Shown piece after piece: positions 37,431-49,547 of a DNA stretch of 64,000 bases. This stretch comes from Cycas panzhihuaensis (lineage: Eukaryota > Cycadophyta): the NCBI GenBank assembly GCA_023213395.1, contig CM041465.1:141739741-141803740 (forward strand), given 5' to 3'. The notes under the pieces were generated by a model, which saw only the letters and a program-made list of their open reading frames with translations, was not told where the DNA came from and made no database searches. The number at the start of each line of letters is the position of its first letter. Positions within the stretch are counted from its first letter, which is position 1. The position numbers and the translations under genes are program-made.

Positions 37431-37860
37431 TGAAGGAGATAACAATAGGACCATCATACTCTGTCTCATTCGTGAAAACCCCTTGTGGGCGCGGAAGGAC
37501 AAGAGTAAGTCTCTACTCTATCCCATTCGTGAAAACCCCATGTGGGCGTGAAAGGATAAGGGTTGTATCACTTTGGAAAATCGGAACCTGTGAAAACTCG
37601 AAAGGGCATGGGGGATGACCAAATGGTATATGGAGACTCAGTAGATTTTAGCTACAAAATTTATTATACTAATTGGTTATCTGGCTACATTTAAAGAGTC
37701 ACTCGAGCAGTTAGTAGATTAGAAAATTTGTGGGTTTTCTTCTCCATGAGGGTTTCCCACAAAAGTATCATACTAGTTTGCTTTGTAAGAGGCTCAAATG
37801 AAGATATCATAGGATAGAATAAAATAGAATGAAATGACCTTCTACCTTTAAGGGGGAGAT
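37431..37860 (+). other. B 3' untranslated region with direct repeats and PPT
   Basis: Two ~50-bp direct repeats (cores CATTCGTGAAAACCCC at 37468 and 37518), and a third weak copy near 37590. A GGGTTTTCTTCTCC-ATGAGGGTTT motif lies at 37732-37755, similar to one inside the unrelated LTR at 10174-10206. The polypurine tract AAGGGGGAGAT ends at 37860. Confidence 0.75.
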
Positions 37861-38157
37861 TGAAAAGGGTTAATGACATAAGGTTATTATATTAGTTGAT
37901 TATTTCGAAAAAGGGTCTTAAGTGAACTTTAAATTAGATCACTTAAATGAAATGCACTTTCATGTGCATTATGTGTAATTTTATTTCGCCTAACTTTAAT
38001 GCTTCCTCTCTCAATATAAAAGTAAAGCTCAATGGAGGAGATTCATTCTTACCTCCCCATTTTGTGAGAGCTACTTTCTTTCTCTCAAGTCTCTCTTGCT
38101 CCCATGTTTGCCTTTGTGTTTAGTGCATGGAGATGAAGGATAGATCCACTCTTTTCA
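37861..38157 (+). mobile_element. B 3' LTR
   Basis: 297 bp, TGAAAAG...CTTTTCA, following the polypurine tract and followed by the GAAAG target duplication. Confidence 0.95.
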
Positions 38158-38162
38158 GAAAG

Positions 38163-40699
38163 TAATCTAAAAATATATGTATGATCCTTCAAATGAATGC
38201 CTTAATAAAAAATGACTTAGCTAAGAAATAAGATAAAGATATTTCGTATGCAACTATTATTTTTCAAGTTGAAGAAGCTCCTTGAAAAAGTAAATTAAAC
38301 AACTTCTAATGAGATTATATGCACTTTCTCTAAAGGATTTAATAAATTAATAAGGAGTTATAAACAAATAAATCAATGAGATGAACTTTCAAATATTTAA
38401 ATACCCTTTCAATAAGATAGCTAAACAATCATTTCTAATAATAATAAATATAAATGGCTTTAGAGTTTTCTTTAAGGATCATTTGGCTAAACTATATATC
38501 TAAAGATATAAGTGAAATGATATGCTTGAATGAATATGAGCCTTAAAGCGTAAAAGGACCAAAATAATAACTAGCAACTATGCAATGTAATGCACTTATG
38601 AAGCTTTAAGAAATAAAATGGATTTAAGACAAATAAGAAGTTTCGTTAACTTATGAATTAATGAGCTCAAGACGCATAAACTCGCTAGTAAATGTCTGTA
38701 GATGCAATGTAAATGAAATGAAGGAGAGATCTTTTTTTGAGAAATTCAAAAAGGAAAAGGACCTTAAATAAATTAAAAAAACCTCAAAGAAATTTCTTAG
38801 ATTCACTTTTAGATGCTAGAGAAAGAAAATAATATAAGAAGAAATATCCATTTGTCGATTTTGATCCAAATAAGACTCCTGAAAAATGATACTAAAGGAC
38901 TAAAAAATAACTTGTAAGTCTTATAAAATAAGAAAATATTGTTAATAGTTAGTATCAAATAATAGACAAGTATATTTAGTGAGAATAATAAAATAAACTC
39001 AAAATATCTCAAGAAATATCCAACTAGGACTGAAATAAAGCATTAACTTCAGTGGTTTCAAGAACCTATAAAACAATATTAGAATGCAACAAAACTTATT
39101 ATGATGTATAGAGAACTAAAAGATATTTCCAACAGTTATGACAGTTCAAGAAACAAAGTTGTAAAACTTAAGTTATTAAGAAAATTGTACAAGGACCCTT
39201 TTATGGCCAATGAATTAAGAGGTATGAATGAGGGTCAACTTTGAATCTATTAAACTCTCTAGAAAACTACTCAAATTAGGTAAAAAGGGGCTCTAGGCTA
39301 TAGAGTTGTAAGTCAGGAATCCAATGAATCTAGCGGTTTAAGAAACAGATATCCCAGCGCAAAGATATTATAAAAAAAGTAAATAACACTCCTTAAGCCA
39401 AAAAAATCACAAAATAAAAAAATAAAGGTTGGCTTTTAGCCCCTTTAAAGATAAGCCCAATGGTCATATGGAGGCCGATGGAACTAGTGGCTAAAGGCCC
39501 AAGGGGGCTCCGGATTCTAAATAATGTGAAATATAAAAGATAATTTTTGAAAAATCAAAAAAGAGTTAAAAGGATTTATATTAATTTGGAGTCTACCCCT
39601 TAAAAACAGTCATATGGGGGCCAAATATGACCTTGAATCAAAATTGAAGAGGGCTAGAGTCTAATCAACCACCTAGAACTCAAATCATTATTAGATTTAG
39701 TTTAATTTAATCAAACTTTATAAAAAAATAAAAACTTTTGATCAAAAGTGATCGTTTGTTAACGTTGATTAACGAGTTAACATTCGTGCATGGAAATTGA
39801 TTAGAATCGATCGGATATGATCAAAAAACTGATGACTGGGGGGCACCACTGATCGACAGAGGAGGATCGATACAAAATACTTCAAAAAATATATTATATA
39901 TATATATATAATCGAAAAAAAAAAAAAATTATGTAAATACGTGGTTGATGTACATAGATGAATGATAGATTCTGGAGGAGATTTGATCCAAAAACATAAT
40001 TTAAATCAGATATTATCATAGAGGAAGCTCCACAGAGGGTATACAGAGAGAGTTGGCTCCAAAATAGACTAAAACATCAAAGAGAAAAGCATAAACAATA
40101 GAGGACACAAAATGAAGGATGCAGAGGTTGTACAACAAAAATTTAAGTCTAAAGACTACCAAAGAGTGTCTCTACAAGCTCAGAATAGACGTGTGACCTA
40201 GTTGCAGGAGGATCTAGTGAATAATGAGGGTACAACAAATGGTTTTCACTTTGGTGCACTGGGGGTTTCAATAGACAACGTGGGTGGCTTTACTTCTTGG
40301 AGCTCTAACTCATTGTCAGAGCAACGTTTTTCAAACCGTCTTCTCTAGTGTGGAGAGGACTCAGAGAGGAGTCCAACAAGTGGTCACTCGAAGTAGTTTA
40401 GAGTAACGAGGAGAGTATTCTAGCATGCAGATGTTCAAGTATATGAAGAAGCCTCAAGAAAATAATAAAAAATAATAAAAACTTATAAACTATCAAACGA
40501 AATATCAATATAATTTCTATAAAGGATTATTTAGTTGAATACACATGCTATTACTATATAAATCTAAAGAAATACTTATTAAATGGAGCATATGAACCAA
40601 AAAATAACCAAATATTTAATAAAACTAAGCAAAACTATTAATAGAACTTTATAAAAGTGATGAAATATTAATATTTTACTTGTTGTGAGATAGATAGAA
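38163..40699 (-). other. A1 leader, distal part
   Basis: About 2.5 kb between the A1 primer-binding site and the B insertion. No coding potential. Contains an AT microsatellite next to an A-run (39889-39928). Confidence 0.7.
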
Positions 40700-40713
40700 G
40701 CTCTGATACCAAA

Positions 40714-41027
40714 TGTAGGTGCGAAAAGTAGAGCAATCCAGAGATTACATTACACATCTATCGTTATAGTATAATATACTTTCCAAATGAGTGGCAGTGT
40801 TAAAAAAACACCGGGGAGGCATTCCCTTTGTATTTATAATTTGGGGAGGCAGTGGACTACCTCAACCTAACAAATGAAGCAAATAATTAAAAATTAAATT
40901 AAATAAATTTAATACTTACTTTGGTCGGCTCATAGACGGCTACATGGCAGCTCTGGGTGGCTCTAGGTGGCATTTGGGGGCCCGAGGTAGGAGTGCACTC
41001 TGTTTAATAATGGGCATTATCCTAATA
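40714..41027 (-). mobile_element. A1 5' LTR
   Basis: The minus-strand start is mutated (TA for TG) and the end is CCTACA. A TATA box (ATTATAAATA on the minus strand) is at 40831-40840. An intron-like segment (GTAAGTATT...TTTGTTAG) lies at 40867-40919. PBS TGGTATCAGAGC on the minus strand at 40700-40711, a perfect match, 2 bp from the LTR. Confidence 0.92.
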
Positions 41028-41032
41028 GGGTT

Positions 41033-44000
41033 GGGATTATATCTGTATGAGGGGCCAATGCTTATTCCTCTAATGAAATAAGTAGCCTATGGGTTCATGG
41101 TTAAATTAGCCTATAGTATCATGGCATAACCCATTAGGTTTGAAACTAAGGGAATAATTAAGACTTTAGGAATTTATCTAGTAAGCTCCTACATAAAATT
41201 TTTAGTAATAGCTTTTATCTTTGTAATGTGGTAATGAACTAACTCAAATAGAATCAAGTGCATGTAAGATGGTTATGTGATGGATGTGGATGGCCCTTAG
41301 TTTAGAGAGGAATTGAATCCAAACTATTCTAAGAAGGGGTCTTGAGAATTAAATCTATCGAGAAATGTTATAACTTTAAGGGAATTTGAAGGGGTCTAGT
41401 TTTTATGAGATGATAACTTGATGTTGTATGTTTATTAGATTTTGAATCTAACTGTAGCATCAAAAGTATCCTATGTTATATTTTAGAGGAATGGTGGAAT
41501 CATACCAAGATTAGTTCTAATAGTTTCATGTAGCTGAGAAATCCCAAGGGCCATAATAATGGAGGGAGATTAAGTCTCATCAAATGGAAGCCCTTATAGT
41601 CTTATGAATCATCTACTAGTTTAAAAGATTTGGTAATTTATAGTTAAATAAATGTTTTTCTGGTTTGTAAAGTAAACTATCATTGTGTAAAAGAAAGAAA
41701 AAGCTGGTTTTTAATAATAAAATATGTAGGCGTGATAAGTCCTTGGCATGGTCTCTAGAGATGTTCATTAGAAGAGGGAATGTCCTCATATGGCTACTAG
41801 GAGAGCCTTAGAAAACTAGGAAACTCTAGTAGTCCATTAGAAAAGAGATGTTTTATCATATGATTATCTTGGGGGGGTGACCATACCTCAATTTAATCCT
41901 TAGATGAAAATCTCCCACTTATTATCAACCTAAGAACATGGGTTGTATAAGTGAGGTAATGATTTGTGGGGGTGAAAATAAGCACCAAAATCAAGCTCTT
42001 ATTTAATAGAGAAATAAAAAAATAAAGCAGTACAATACAATAAGATATAGAAAAGGAAAATAAATAGCAACCATCATAGCCTAAGTCATGACTCTTAGCT
42101 CTACGACTTAGAAGTGGGGACAAACTTGAGGTGGATGTGAAGGGGGATAGGCCATATGAGTGGCCTAGTCTAATAGTAAGTTGTTGGGGACTAACGTTAA
42201 AGGAGTTTACACCCCCCCAAACTGTCGACATCCAACCCACTTCACAATTACCTCAAGAAAGAATTACCAATCATCATCTCCTAGGACATAAGGTAGTGTG
42301 CTTACTCATTAAATTACACATGATCAACATAGAGTAGCCTATGTCTCTCATGATTGACAAAGAATAGCCCATTTCTCCCAAGGTTCATAGCCCTTTGTAA
42401 ACATAAAAAAGAAAGGTAGTACCAAGGGATCAAGACTAACTTATTCTTTTAGGGGTGCCAAATTTGAAAGAAAAGTTATCCTCTCCTAGGGTGCAAGCAT
42501 AAACTAGAAAGAAAAGTACAAAATAAAACTTAGAGAATATTGAAAATAAACAAACTACTAGTTGAAAAGAAATAAGCAATCAATAACAAAATAAAAAGAA
42601 ATAAACACATACCAAATAAAAGAAAAGTGGACTTTTCCTACATTTATAGTTAACTCTAAACTAATATTGAAAGATATAATCCTTTTTCTTTTAAAACTAA
42701 AATACATATAAGTAAGCAATTGAGCAAACAAAACAAAATTAATAAAATAGAGAAGAAACTTAATGACCTCTCGTGAATAAAATGTGGAGATAATCCCTAT
42801 AAAGACTCAAGAATAGTAACTTAAATGCATCGTGCCCTATAGAGTTGAGGAAGTCCCTCCAATTTTGTTACCCAAGGATGGGATTGTTACCACTAAGACG
42901 ATTGAAATAATAATAAAAATGTAGTGAGTAGATAGGTAAGAGAAGTAAGTAGACAAAATAAAGTTTAAAATTTGCATATGTCAATTGATTTTTTGATCAT
43001 TTTGAAGCATAATACACTCCTTTCCCTTGCTAAAATAAATTAGTAGGAAAACAATAGGAGCAATATGCTTTCCAACAGAGAGGGGTTAGTAGAAAACCTC
43101 TCAATTGGTAGAAAGAAAAGGAAGAAAAATAAGCATACAATGAAAGCTAAAACTCAAGTAAAAATCAGGAAAAATTAATGAGTACAACCCTTGTACCTAT
43201 GATAACTTCTATAAAAAATAGAGTAGTATCGAGTTAAATGTCATTACGAATAGGTTAGTGGATAAAAAATGTGATGTAGTGATGTAAATTATCAAACATA
43301 GAAAAAAACTAAATCAAGAGATCAACTGATAAACCTTGAAAACTATAGAAAATATAATAGCATAACAAATACACCTATGGAAATTACAATGAAAAAGAAA
43401 ACAACAAATATTCCAAAAGTCACCATAAGATGATTAGCGAATAAAACCTAAATACCTACAATGAGTTAATCTAAGCTTATACTTGCTAAATCAGAAATTT
43501 ACTTTAAAACCTAAAAGCTATGATAACTTACAGAAAATTTGCTAATGAGACATCTATGCTAATTCAATGAGTAAGAGATGTTAGAAATACATCCAAAGGA
43601 AGGTTAGTCAATTTTTATAAACTCAACAATGAAAATAATCATAAACATCGGTTAGAATGCAATAAAAAACATAATTATACCTACTATTAATTGTTGCCTT
43701 AGTTTCACAATGTGAATTTACTCCATTTTTTTCTAATAGTATCTCTGAATAATGGGGAATAGGTGAATTACAAGAAGAATATGAATAGAATGACGTTTTC
43801 TAGTTGGAAGAGTTCAATACCATATTCTATCAGAAGGGAGGTATAAAACCATGGAAAATGGCCCAAAATCAGTTAAATGAGCATAAATCTAATTCCTAAT
43901 GGTTCCCTACTCAATCTCTTCAAGCATTCCTATGCAAAAACAATGTTAAACAAGCTTCAAATCTAATTAAATATATTCTATGTGCTCTAAAAGCTACTAA

Positions 44001-45051
44001 TCTTGACTTTAATTGATCAATTAGGTGTTCTTAGGGTTTTGGTTGATTATTTTGGCTTATAAACTATCTTAGAACGCATAAAAGCATTAAAAAAATCTCA
44101 AAAAAAAAAAAAATTATGTGAGGTTTTATTGCCACAATGCTTGTTAGGGTACTATGGTACATTAGAGTGGCACCACCATGTATTAAAAAGGGAACTATGT
44201 TGTGTATTTGTAATGTATTAACAAATGCTAGCATTTTATAAGAAGACTATGGCATGATATCATGATAAATTTGATTTGATATGTTGTCATATAAAAGACT
44301 ACTATGTTAGAATAAAGACCACTATAAGGGAAAATTTAATAGAAGAAAAGTAAAAATGATAAAAGCAAAGAGGAAATGGCCTATTAGAGGTGGTCCTAAC
44401 CTTATAAGAGCACTACACACAGGGGGATGCTTAGTGGGTTTTTAAAAGGATGACTATGCAAGGTGTATCGTTGGAAACTAAAACTATATTCAATAAATAC
44501 ATATTTGAAATTTCACATCATTAGAAATTTTAAGAGGCATAAAAAACATACATTTTATGCATAACCAAATTATAAATCACTTTTAGTATTAGTCAAATTA
44601 TAGAGCAGGAGATTATACCTAACTACATCAGGATGGGCTGGAAGTATAAATAAGTGCAACTCATTAAAAAATATAGTGGAGTCAATGTGGACAAGTGAAA
44701 TGATGAAATTCAAAGGCAAAGAAAGAAAAGAAACACTCCCTGGATATTATTAAGACTTTATTTTAAAAAATGAATAATAGGAGAAAAACATTAATGATGA
44801 GAATCAACATTATCTTTATCACAACATTTTAGTTCAATCATTTAAGTAAATTGAAGTCAACTTCTATCTAAGAAGATGAGTAATATCTTAAAGAAGCAGG
44901 AGAATCTAAAGTAGAAGAATTGAAGCATTTATAAGGATAAAACATTTAAGAGTAAGAATCTACCTTTAAATAATTTTAAAAATAATCAACTGTAAAGTTA
45001 GAGTAACATATCAACTCAAATGAGATAACTATTATATGTTTAAATCACATT
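41033..45051. other. AT-rich unassigned stretch
   Basis: No gene or element ends are recognised in 4 kb. A locally GC-richer patch at 42100-42260 is open for 115 codons on the minus strand but looks like nothing known. Short A-runs at 44098-44113. Confidence 0.5.
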
Positions 45052-45056
45052 ATATA

Positions 45057-45409
45057 TGTACAAATTGTACACACTCAATCTACAATAAAAATAAAATGAA
45101 CTATTATGAAATTTGTATATCTCTATTGATTATTTAAAAGTAAGTATGTACATATAGTTTTAATATTAATTCATTACATAATGGGAATACGAAAGGTTGA
45201 TCATGCAAGGTGACACATGGCACCTTGTATGATCAAATTACAAGAACGATATAAAAGCCGGTGCATAATAGACTCCACACATATAGAATTCACAATATAA
45301 AGTTGTGACTAAACCCAAACTATAACAATAGGACCTCATAATCTATTAATATAATGTTATCAATTAAATATTAAACATTTAACCCAAAATTAAACATTAT
45401 CTTCTAACA
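45057..45409 (-). mobile_element. C 3' LTR
   Basis: Same start (TGTTAGAAGATAATG) and layout as the 5' LTR, and preceded on the minus strand by GGGAGGA. Confidence 0.9.
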
Positions 45410-45439
45410 TCCTCCCATAATATTTAATTTTTATAATAA

Positions 45440-45600
45440 AAAACTATATCAAATAAAATGACACTAACGTTTATATAAAGATATCATTATCTGCCAAATC
45501 ACATGGGTGACTAGCCACTATGTCCACTGGTTACCTATGTAATGTCTACGCATGCATGGTTCATCAGCAATGAGCATATATTTTATTTGATGTGTATATC
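45440..45600 (-). pseudogene. C: trace of Copia RNase H end
   Basis: The last ~150 bp before the polypurine tract include, on the minus strand, GCAGATA-ATATCTTTAT resembling the DNA for the L-A-D-I-F-T-K end of Copia polyproteins, plus a MHA-R-like block upstream. Weak, but in the right place. Confidence 0.35.
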
Positions 45601-45978
45601 AGGAATAAGCCAAATGACCTGACTAAACAACAACCATAAAGTTAGACATTCTGTCAAACATGAATATCATCTGTACTACTGTATGTCAGAAAAATGTAAA
45701 TGATGGTGCACTTATAAGTAGAACACTAGTTGTACTTGGTAATAAAATATCAACATATGAAAGAAGTGACATTTGTGTCATCTTCCGCAAGAAGAAAAAA
45801 TATACCATTACTAATAGTGATGAGGAGGGCAAATTAGTTGTGTTTTTAAACTCAATAAATGCTATGCCAATAAAAGGGTAAATTTGTTGTGCCTTCAAAC
45901 CTAAAAATATTATATTTACATATGATATAAGATGAAATAAAATATAGTATAGGAAATACATTTGTAAAACTGTCAAAC

Positions 45979-46312
45979 TGTTGGGAATAATCCCAATGTT
46001 CATGCTCTAGAGCGCTTAGGGCCCCTCAAAGCCACCTTTGAGGGCCCCTAGGCGCTTTGAACTGCTTCAAGAAAGCCCGGACCGACCACTCACGTGAGGT
46101 ACGTATCACCGCTATTTATTTTTTATATTTTTTCAAACTAACCTTAATTGTTGTGCAGCTAGGGTGATGGCGCCCGACGCCTCCCCGAATCTCTATTTAA
46201 GGGTTGGGAATACCTCCCTGGTGTTTATTAACACCGCCACTCTTTCGGAAATCGTCGTTGTACTCAAGATGAAAGTGTCGTGATGTCCTGCTCTGCTCCT
46301 CCGGCTCCATCA
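45979..46312 (+). mobile_element. A2 5' LTR with PBS
   Basis: TGTTGGGA...CTCCATCA. A TTGGGA/TCCCAA inverted repeat at the 5' tip. A hairpin with a 9-bp stem CCCTCAAAG/CTTTGAGGG near 46024-46047. TATA-like CTATTTAAGG near 46193. An intron-like GTACGTAT...CTAAC...TTGTGCAG segment at 46099-46158. PBS TGGTATCAGAGCC at 46315-46327, perfect. Confidence 0.95.
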
Positions 46313-46327
46313 TTTGGTATCAGAGCC

Positions 46328-49300
46328 AAGTTGATGCTATTATCTATTTTCTATTTTTGGTTGCTCAAACGTCCGACGGAACATAGCTATATGACTGCTC
46401 GTTGAGATTACTCGAGCTCACCGATCTCTTGGAGAAGACTTACGGATTCCATCCACCGTGGAAGAAGATCTCCGCTCTAAGTTCTCTCCTACGGAAACCA
46501 GGTTCTTCGTTTCCGTTTTTATATTTTTCAATATATAAATAAAAGAATTTTTTTTGATATATGCTTTAGCTTGATAGATCTTGAGTGATCCTCTGTGTTA
46601 GCATAGCATTCCTCAGTTTTCTCTGTTAACCATCCTGCAATCAAAGTGTATCTGCATATTAGCCCTCTCTCTATTTACTACATACTCGCTGCCATTATTT
46701 AATCTTGGCATTCAAGCTCTCATTGTTCCGTCCTGCCCTCTCCGTACTAAGCCTCTGTCAGTTCAGTTATCTGCGTGTGTAAACCCCTGTTCTCTGCCAT
46801 TATCTGCGTTTGTATACCTACGTTATACCTGCGTTTGTAGACGTTCTGTTTGCCCGCCTCGTCGCACTGCGTCTGCGTCTGGTCTCTTTGAATCTCCGTT
46901 TGGATTTGGATCTGCCGTGCCCTGCCCGTCCGTGTTGACGATTGGTCGCCTCGGTCTCCGTGTGTGTGGCTGCTACGGCTCCATTTTTGGAAAATCCGTC
47001 ATTGCGTTTGATCTCCGTTTGAAATCCCGGTATTTATTGCTGCGTTTGATCTCCGTTTATATTCCTGTTCCAATCGGCGTCTATTTCTTGTTGCGTTTGT
47101 ATATTGCCGCTGCATTTTCATTTCCGTTCATTTTAATACATAGTCCGTTCACTTTAATAGTTCGCTTCCGTATTGTTATTATTTCAAGCTTCATTGCATT
47201 GATGTAAATCGCCTTTCATTATTGTGTCGATTATATTCATTTGTGCGTTATTAAATCGCCTTTATTTGCATTTGCGTTGTTGCTGCGTTGTATGTCTCTG
47301 TGCATTATTATTCAGATTTATTTATTGTATCTGTTAAAATCCAGTTTTAAAAGGGTTTACGTTACTCGCTTTTAAACTCGACGAGCGAGTTCACCCTCCG
47401 GCATCGGAGGTTTCTGTTATCCGAGTGGTCTCGGGTTCAATCCCAGCCAGTTCAGCTTGAGACCATTTTTAAAAGAAGTTTTTCATTTTAAACCTTTTTA
47501 AAATTTTATTTTTCCATAGGGTTATTGGCGTATTTTGACCATAACTTCCCCTCAGCTCATCGGTTCGCATTTAAACCTGCGCCATCGATCAGAAATTTTC
47601 CGTAGATCAATTTCGACTGGTCATAAGACCAATTTGGTGCCCATTTGACCTCGTTTCACCCCTTTTAACATTGGACTTTCGAAATTTCAGCGTTTTTTGC
47701 ATTTTTAATAAAATCGGTTTTAGAACTAGCTGCTATTTATTGTTGGTAAACTGTTTTGTATCCGAATTTTTTCTATTGTGATCTACGTCATATAGACTCT
47801 AATACCCATCTTTTACTTTAATTTTTTGAATTCATTTTCACTAATATTTTAATCGCTAAAATAAGAAATTTAGTTGATTTTGCCTGTCTCTTGAACATTC
47901 TCCATAAAGACACTTGTCACATTTTTCACTATAACTATTGCAATTTTTATCAGATTCCATTTCGCCTTTTGGGAAGCTGACTCATTTCTCTTCACTGATA
48001 TATTTTTTCATATATTTTGACATATTTTGCTTATATTTCAAATCAGCTAAAGTTGAGGTATTTTATTGGCCAAAATCTGCTCCTTTTTACACCTGTTTAA
48101 TATATATTCTTTCAAAATTTTCAATTGGCAGAATATTAATTACTTCATCAATAATATTTGATCATTTGTTCAGCTTTTCTAAGGATTAATTAGTACTTTT
48201 ATACAATTTTTTGCCTACCCTGCTCCTATTAGGCTCCATAAGGAGGTCCTTTTCTTAGCATCATTCAAAACGTGACTTATTGGTATCCTTTTTCAAAACC
48301 GTCTGTTTTATTGGATTCACATCTCAAAGAATCTACATATTGATAAAATTTTAAGCTATTCTGACCGCATTCACTATAGTTTTCAATCTGTTAAAGTTGA
48401 GTATATATATTCATCCTAACAAGCTTGTCTTCCTTTCAAAAATTGTAAAGAAAATTCTAGTTCATATTTTCCTTGTTTACTCAGAGTTTTTGCTTGATCT
48501 TTCTACAAGCACTTTACATTATTTTGAACAAGTATTTATTTATAAGGCAATACATAAAAGTTGTTCTTAAAAGAAGTTTTTTTACATTGAAGATTTATTA
48601 TTCATTTGAGAAATTGGCATCTGTTTATCTATTCTCAAAAGTTTATTTTAAATCTTGCATAAGTGAAAAGTTTTGAGCATCATTACTTTTTTTGATTGTT
48701 TTACTTTAAAAGTGTATTAAAGTTCTTCTTCATTATTGGAAAATATCATCCTTCTTGCACTTATAAAAGGAAAATTGTATTTCTTTTCAAAGGCATATTA
48801 CATTTGTTTGAAGGACATTATTTAAAAAAAAAACAAAAAAACAAAAAGAGTTTTTGTACAAGTTTTCATTTCATCTTGCTTAGAGCATTCTTTATTATTA
48901 TCAAAAGAATTTTTCTTTTTCTAAGCAAGACCACATTGCTAAATAGATTTGTTTTCACATTAAATAAGATAATCCCGAATTGAACCACACTTTTTTCCAC
49001 CTTGCAGAGGACTCAAGTTACCACCAAGTTACACGCTAATCGGCCTACTCATATTGGATGAGGACAACCATTAGCTATCAGGTGTATACGGTGGCAGGCT
49101 GAGGTGCAGAACCTTTTTCCTTTTATGGTGTTTGGAGACCAAGGCTAGACCTGGAGAGGGTGAGTGCCTTTGGTTCGAGAACCTTCACCGCTAGATCTGT
49201 CGTTAGGCATAAATCCGGCGCAGGTGGATCAACAATTCAGGGGGGTGTCAAAGCCTTCTTAGCAGCCCACGTACTGAGGTATATAGAGCCTAGCGCCAAG

Positions 49301-49547
49301 ACGTATAAAGGGTCCCCTGTTTGCCATCCGTGGGCGCCATCGATGAATAAGCAACCAAGGTTGCCCAGAGAAACATAAACTTAGAGCCTAGTAGCCTTTC
49401 TAGGTCCTAGTTCATTTGTTTAAACTTTGGAAAACCTTGGGATATATATTTGGAAATAATTTCTTTCATTTAAGTTCTTTCAATTTTTTACATTCAAATA
49501 TATTTTTGCTATTGCATTCATCACATTTTATACAACCTTAATTTAAA
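46328..49547 (+). other. A2 leader (3.2 kb)
   Basis: Non-coding despite several low-complexity open frames. 46700-47290 is T/C-rich with CpGs and recurrent TGCGTTTG / GATCTCCGTTT motifs (e.g. 47003 and 47045). A perfect pol III B-box-like GGTTCAATCCC sits at 47434-47444. 47750-48990 is T-rich. A strong polypyrimidine-CAG (TTTTTTCCACCTTGCAG, ending 49007) precedes the block shared with A1. Confidence 0.75.
49020..49395 (+). other. Conserved block in A2 leader
   Basis: Aligns with the minus strand of 29860-30230 in A1. Contains GGCTAGACCTGGAGAGGGT followed by GAGTGCC. The core is more GC-rich than the surroundings. It is open for 72 codons (49160-49378) in A2 but not in A1, so it is probably not coding. 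Confidence 0.8.

Larger units (their letters stand above)
30552..38157 (+). mobile_element. Copia element B (complete, nested in A1)
   Basis: LTRs 30552-30847 and 37861-38157 (296/297 bp) differ by nine substitutions, all transitions, and one indel (about 3%). Perfect GAAAG duplications at 30547-30551 and 38158-38162. Primer-binding site, leader, gag-pol and polypurine tract are all present. It inserted into the A1 leader in opposite orientation. Confidence 0.97.
25098..41027 (-). mobile_element. Copia element A1 (complete, old, minus strand)
   Basis: Both LTRs are 314 bp (25098-25411 and 40714-41027), and the element is flanked by perfect GGGTT duplications (25093-25097, 41028-41032). On the minus strand the order is LTR, PBS, a leader of about 3.4 kb, gag, protease, integrase, RT, RNase H, PPT, LTR. 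The LTRs differ at roughly one site in five, mostly transitions, so the insertion is old. Element B (30552-38157) is inserted in its leader. Without B the element is about 8.3 kb. Confidence 0.95.

Noticed and set aside
37468-37560. CRISPR-like spaced repeats
   Set aside because: Only two to three adjacent copies in a retrotransposon 3' region of a plant genome.
42131-42337. Open frames on both strands in a GC-richer patch
   Set aside because: No motif on either strand and no flanking gene structure. Possibly old repeat DNA.
48473-48983. Two Phe/Lys-rich open frames in the A2 leader
   Set aside because: T/A-rich low complexity, no ATG context or homology, inside a non-coding leader.
49160-49378. 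72-codon frame in the A2 leader block
   Set aside because: The aligned A1 block does not keep this frame. Conservation is at the nucleotide level.
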